Source: Typhlomys cinereus
Taxonomy: Eukaryota > Chordata > Mammalia > Rodentia > Platacanthomyidae
Reading direction: 5' to 3'
Assembly (NCBI GenBank): GCA_023101885.1
Contig: JALPQD010000396.1
Span: 1,253,339-1,317,338, forward strand
DNA length: 64,000 bases
A program made the translations under genes and the position numbers. Below the pieces are notes generated by a model, which was not told where the DNA came from, ran no database searches, and worked only from the letters and a program-made list of their open reading frames with translations. The number at the start of each line of letters is the position of its first letter. Within the stretch, counting starts at the first letter, position 1. This document shows positions 58,420 to 64,000 of the stretch, one piece after another.

Positions 58420-60035
58420 TCTATGATAACCTCAGGTAGAATTGTGCCATTACACTGTGACAGGAAAACACCACATGACAGCCCCCTGAGAAACTCTCAT
58501 GTGTAAGCAGGCACTAAGCCCAGTAAGACTCTTTGTCTTTCTCCTTCTCTCTTTCCCTCTCTCTCCCTTTCTCTCTCCTGTCTTGACTGCTAAATCTAAT
58601 AACCTCCCTACTTTTGCATTCTTCTCTCTTGATGACTTCATCTCCAGCCATGGTCGCTGGGTGTTATTGACACACTACAGAGTAAATCCTAATGGGAAGC
58701 TTTGCTTTGTGTATCTCACCACAATAAAAAACTTTTTAAAAAAGATTTCACTTTGTAGATTACAATAAAGTTGTTTTGTAAATATGGAGGTGCCATCCTT
58801 CTACATTTCTCCTACTATGCAGAAAGTGGATTTCCCTGGATATAACTTAAATATGGAGTAGATCAGAGATGTTGGAGAACTCACAAATATTTCTAAAAGT
58901 TTTCAATACCAGTTATTTAAATGATAAATTATTGTCAAACAAAACAATATTAAATAAAGTAAAAATATCAATTTGGCTTTGGAAAGTAGTGTTTGTATTT
59001 TGATGGCTATTTTAACCACATTTTTGGTCTATAGGTGGAGCCTTTAAGTATTTCAGCATGAATCTGAAACATGATGCCATTGCTTGGGTTTTGGGAGAAC
59101 TTGGGAAACACTGACACACACACTGACTACAAAGTAAGGGAGTGAAGACACAATACAGAAGACAAAGATCTAGTCTGGCATGCTTCAGAAATGGTAATTT
59201 AATTTAGAATATTTTTAATTATTTCTTTGTAACACTAACATAACATTTCATCAACATGTGAAAAATGATCATTTATTGACATTTGTGGAAATGGACTAGA
59301 ATTCATTAAATAGAGAGAACTTATCATACATGGCCCGGCCCCTATGAGGATTTATTTCTTCATTGTGATTCTTATTGTCTATGTGCTACTGGGTCATTTC
59401 ACATTCACTAGATTCTGAACATGTAACATCCACAAACGATTGCTCAGCCAAAGCATGTCGCAATATCAACAAACTTAGAATGAAGTTTGATGTCTATGCT
59501 TACATTCACCATCTCTTCTGTGTTGTGAATATTAGCCATGAAATCTCTATGCATTTCAAAATTCCAATTCTGCACATGTCAAAGTTTCTGATGCTGGTAC
59601 TTTATCATTGGCCTATGCATTTTTGTCTTTTAGTATAACTACTGACTTTCCAAACAAAGCTACATATGATATTCTATGGAGATTCATAGCTATGAATATT
59701 GCTTCAGGCCTATGGCCATGGGATGACAGAAAAGTTCAAGGTTTCAGTAGCAGTTTAACTAGGATGCAAGTTTGGATTCATGTGGAGTTTTCTGGTATTG
59801 TAAATTCCTTACTCTTCAGAGTAGCAAGATAGTTAGAGAAGCAGGAAAAGACAATTCTGTTTCCATTGAAGACAGTTCAGCAAGCACCAAAATCTGTTGT
59901 TTCCCTAACAAGTAAATCAGGCTGTAGAATACCTTCTTCCTGAAGATGGGAATCTAGGAAAGCAGAATTTTATTAGGAAAGAAATTCCATCCAGAACTAA
60001 TAGGTCCAGGCATGGACATAGGCAGGCATGAGGAG
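58420..60035. other. Unassigned spacer before the gene C unit
   Basis: Contains a small CT-rich tract (58530-58580). No gene or repeat was recognised. Open frames here (for example 59375-59638) have no domain signature and I treat them as chance. Confidence 0.45.
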
Positions 60036-61403
60036 ATCCTACAAGAATTTCTATCATAAGAAAAGTTAGGTGCTTATACTTCTTTTTGGAAATGATTCTC
60101 TTCCTCTCAGGAACACATTTTTTCAATATTAACTTTGGGGTTCCCAGCCTCACAGATTCAACACATGCCACATCCAAAGAGTCTCTTGATGTGTAAGTCT
60201 TAGAGGACAGAGAAGAACAACTGAACTGAGAAGTCAGGGGCATCCCAGGTATAACACAGAGGCTGGCTCAGGAGTCCCCTAGAGGACAAGAGCAAAGGGC
60301 AGCAAATGGTGCTATAAGGCAGGATGCTTTCACGAATAACACTTGCTAGTCCTGTATTAATTCAGCACAAAGAATATTAATAATTACCTAAATTTCAGGC
60401 ACACTATGGGCAACATCACCATTAATTCCCACTGACAAACTTCAGGAAACATCTTATTCCTAGCCAAGAGGAGGAAAGAGTTTACGGAATCTGTGTGATT
60501 TGCCCAAACCCTGGAATCACATTCTAGGTGTGTCAGAAGTTCAGTTCTTCCTACCTACCCATTTCCCATCTAACACAGTAGGAGAACAAACACCTATTTT
60601 CAGTGCAGGGCATTGACATTAAAATGAGAGTCTCTCACCCCTGCACTGCTCCAACTACCCACATCACTCCCACCCTAGAACAATCCCATGTATTCAGTGC
60701 TCCATAATAATTGGTCGTCCATTCAGCATAATTTATTAATGTTCACTCACTTGCTCCTAGACAGAATCAGGAAATGATCTGGTGCTGGAAGCAGATGCAT
60801 TTCTTCTAAAGGTCCAATTAAACTATGCCTGAACTACGTTTACCCAATAGGGCAATTAAAGGTACCAGGAGGTCAGTTCAAGAACAAAGCTGATTCTACT
60901 GACTGGGAAACTTCAGGAACTTCTGGAACCAAGTTGCAACAGGCACAGAACAGATCAAAAGTCAACCACATCTGGAATTTAGAATCTCAGAGGTAAAAGT
61001 TTGAGAATCTGCATGCTTAGTTATATCTTTAACTATTTTAAAATTAATTTTGTGCATGTGCATGCCTGCATGTGTATGTGCATGTTTGTGTGTATATGTG
61101 TTAATTGGTGATTAACCAGGACCCTAGGTTCCTTCAGTGCCAAATAGATATAATTTAGTGGCCAGAACAGGAGAAAAGACTATTGTGGCTTGGCTCATGA
61201 GTGCCTCTGAAAACAGACTATGAGGAACTTGCAACTTCTCACAACAGCTAGGTTCTCTTGCGAAACCATCCATATTGGTCATTGCCTCCTTCCAGCACAG
61301 CCAATCATTTTGGAGCAGAGGCAGTCACAGCTATTTCTCCCCACAGATAATTTTCAATCTTCTCCAGCACGGACACTGAGCAGAGCACAATCTTCATGTC
61401 TTC
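60036..61403 (+). other. 5' region of gene C
   Basis: Homologous to 15005-15032 joined to 15972-17165 without the L1 present there. It carries the conserved gaggaactt at 61222-61230. Confidence 0.65.
61222..61230 (+). promoter_or_regulatory. PU.1-box-like GAGGAACTT upstream of gene C leader
   Basis: Same element and similar spacing as at 16972; functional role inferred only. Confidence 0.35.
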
Positions 61404-61479
61404 ATGATGCTCAATCCTGACTCCCGGTCCCAGGCTCCTCACAGTGCCCTGCTGCTGACTCTCCTGCTGGTCCTCACAG
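61404..61479 (+). CDS. Sirpb-like: SIRPB-like gene C, signal-peptide exon
   Basis: Two in-frame ATGs at 61404 and 61407 begin MMLNPDSRSQAPHSALLLTL, followed by LLVLTG, and end at a 'cacag|gtgagc' donor in phase 1. It is the paralogue of the gene B leader at 17166, with the same flanks and donor. The leucine-rich core is intact. I chose the first ATG because both are in frame; the second would shorten the leader by one residue. The V and later exons must lie right of the window, since none is visible up to 64000. Confidence 0.8.
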
Positions 61480-63869
61480 GTGAGCATGGCCCTGGAATGG
61501 AATCCTCTCTCTCTGATTCTGAGACAATTTCACCCTGTGAATTCAGAGACTCTTGGTAAATACTAAATCATTCACAGGAGGGATTAGCAGGGTGATTTCT
61601 CAAAGCCTGACACCAGAGCCATGAGGATAGAACTTGTGGCTCCATCGCCTATAAACAGGTGACTAGAAGCATTGATCATAAGGTGCTACAAACAACAGTA
61701 TTAACGTATTTGATAGAATATCAACTGAACTTGATTCTTAGAAGAATCTTATTTAAACCTATTATTACATGGCCTACACTCATAGAAGACCATGTCTTAT
61801 ATTTAAAACTATTTCCATTATACTCCCAGTGCTCCTAAGGCAATCAAGTGAGGGGTGAGCCATTCCCATACTTGCAGAAGTTTTTGTTCTTATCTTAGAC
61901 AATCTCTGACATACACGCATGACAGATGTTCCTACTAACTTGTTCATGGTTGAAGAAGCTGAGACAGAAATAGGAATTTGCCTGCTATCTACCTTCTTCA
62001 GTGCAAAAGCTAGATTGAAATTTAATAGTCAATTTTGGATTCCTCTCTCTTTCCTTCCATCTTTCTATCCATATTTCTTCTTTATTTATTCATTTTCTTT
62101 TTTCCTTCTTTCTTCCTTGCATAATTTCTTCTTTCCTCCTCACTTTCTCCTTACCCATCGTATCCTTTCTTTTTGAACTTGGAGATTAAATTTATGCCTC
62201 ATACATACCAAGCAGGGGCTCACCATTAAGCAGCATACCCAATCAAAACCCAAGTCCTGGATTCTCTCTTTTAAACACATTGCAGTATTTGGATTCTCAA
62301 TGTAGACCAGTGACAGAAAGAAAGAGAAATTGTAGAAAAACAAACCAAGAAATCACCATCCTTCACAGTATTTAAGATTTTTCACCCCTATGATGAATAA
62401 CTAAGGAAAACTCCATATAGGAACAAACACTGCCTCCCCTTTCTGTCTAACCTGTCAGCCAAGTCTGGAAAACCTTGCAGGCACTTCCTGAGGTAGGCTG
62501 TCCTAATCACTAAAGTTCTTTGCACTACATTCAATTTGACAACCATCACATATCCATAGCTACATCTCAGGCATGAGTGCCTGCCATGTCTAATCCTTTC
62601 TCCTTCTGTGTCTGTCTCTCCTTCTGTTTTCAGTCTCTCTTCCCTTTCTCCCCCTCTGTCTGCCTAGTATTTTACTGATCTTCTCATAGTGATAAATTTC
62701 CATTTTCTATATAATATTCTTATTTATTAGAGTGCCAAGTCACACTTGTACACATGGCTTCAGTGTTTATAATCACATGTCTGTGTGTATATACAAGCAT
62801 GAGTGCCCACACACAAACAAGGGAGTTTTTGAAATGTATTTCCTTACTGCTTTATAAACTCATTCTTTAATCTTTAATGACATTCACATTGATCAGAAGT
62901 TCATTTTCCCTACAGCACAACACCCTTCTCCCTTGTCTACCTATCCTTCTAATCTCTCTCCTTCATGGACAACATTGAGATGGACATTGCTGAAACTCGT
63001 AGTCTTGCCACAATAAGGTGCCTCTCAGCATAAACACTGCACTAAAGACGATATGCCTAACTCTGAAATCCACTCCTTTGAATCATTTCTCCTATGGATT
63101 AGCCAAGGTAGTAAAAAAGAGAGGCAATCTACATTTATATCCATATCCATGTTCCATCAATGTTGAAGTTTCCATCTTCCTGTTGCTGAACAAATGCAGA
63201 ACCAAAAAATTTAGGCTTACAATTCTGATCACAGTTCATAGTCCAACTCCACAGGAAAGTTCATAACCAGTGTCAGGAGTCAAAGGAACTAGTCATACCA
63301 CATCCACACAAAGAACTGAGAAAGGAGCATACTTTATCACTTGCTAGTATGCTTACATGACGGTATGGCAAAGTAGTTCAAAATCCTGAAGTGGTCTCTC
63401 CAACTTATCCACCTGTCCAGGGAATAGTTCTGCTCACTATGGGTTAAGACTTCCTGCAGAGATTAGTTGCACTCCTGAGAGCTTACATAGAGATTGTTCT
63501 AACTATGAATTCTTTATAGATATAAAGATCAGCCCTCATTTATCAAATTGAAACCTATATCCAGCTGTATTTATTTCATATACTGATGTATAGCTGTACT
63601 AGCATCTAGTTCTAAATGTAGTTCCACAGTCTACATCCAAGTCAATACAACGCTCTAATGTCAGTGAAATTCTCCATGTACAGGATATCTATTGAGTATC
63701 AAACTTTCAAATTTTTAATATTATACACTTGTTTAATTTTTATTTTTTGACAATTTTATTCATAAACACAATTAATGTTACTCATTTTCACACCATATTA
63801 ATCCTATCCCTTATTTTCCTACTGAAAACGTTTTCCTTCCCAAGTCTCCAGTACCTCATCAACTTTTGT
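61480..63869 (+). other. Gene C intron 1, visible part
   Basis: Homologous to 17239-20900 throughout, minus the retrocopy near 19920. It includes the shared ID-like SINE (62170-62235, antisense) and an old LTR-like repeat (63220-63340, also at 19620-19760). No exon. Confidence 0.65.
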
Positions 63870-64000
63870 TTTTGTTTTTAATTTATTTTTATTATTTCCA
63901 CTCATACAAACTTAACAGGTACACCGGTCCTCTCCCTCCCTCCAACCCTACATCCCCCTTCCCTTCCCATCCCCCAGTGCCTCCCCCTCCTATCCCCAGA
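63870..64000 (-). mobile_element. L1 3' end, antisense, running off the window
   Basis: A T-rich tail, then 'ccactcatacaaacttaaca' and the C-rich tract. The gene B counterpart near 20950 lacks it. Confidence 0.8.

Noticed and set aside
59375..59638. 87-residue frame in the spacer before gene C
   Set aside because: No recognisable motif, no splice or promoter context, and no paralogue in the window.

Overview
The window is mammalian genomic DNA: spliced immunoglobulin-domain exons, AT-rich CpG-poor introns, and a very high load of retroelements. The repeats point to a myomorph rodent: B1 and ID-type SINEs, many tRNA-derived SINEs carrying the B2-type head 'ggctggagagatggctca' joined to a CA/TG microsatellite, and LINE-1 copies with a G-rich 3' UTR and tandem promoter monomers. 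The SINE style might fit a jerboa-like (dipodoid) rodent, but that is a guess. I see no bacterial, organellar or viral coding region and no tRNA, rRNA or CRISPR.

The only cellular genes I can support are parts of a head-to-tail, plus-strand cluster of signal-regulatory protein beta (SIRPB-type) genes. Gene A enters from the left with two Ig C1 exons (2405-2719, 3140-3472) and a transmembrane exon (4948-5165) carrying the membrane lysine typical of DAP12-coupled SIRPs. Gene B has a signal-peptide exon (17166-17238), an Ig V exon (28490-28840) and a transmembrane exon (42082-42191). I find no C1 exons, and the intron flanks suggest that the segment holding them was deleted. All junctions are phase 1, so V can splice in frame to the membrane exon and give a predicted 177-residue single-V receptor. 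Gene C starts with a signal-peptide exon at 61404-61479 and runs off the right edge.

The background is a segmental duplication. About 1.9-6.0 kb plus 13.4-16.0 kb matches 40.8-46.1 kb, and 16.0-20.9 kb matches 60.1-63.9 kb. The paired copies act as empty-site controls that date several insertions: the 7.4-kb L1 at 5971-13387, a twin-primed L1 at 15033-15971, a retrocopy near 19920-20643 and a SINE at 41026-41305.

Layout: gene A 3' part (1-5950); antisense L1 (5971-13387); gene B leader region (13.4-20.9 kb); gene B long intron with SINEs, microsatellites and a solo LTR (20.9-28.5 kb); V exon; SINE-rich intron (28.8-33.6 kb); antisense L1s (33.6-39.9 kb); gene B membrane exon and 3' region (40.8-43.9 kb); L1-dominated spacer (44-60 kb) holding a nested stack of L1s, one of which appears to have carried a 3' transduced segment; gene C leader (60-64 kb).
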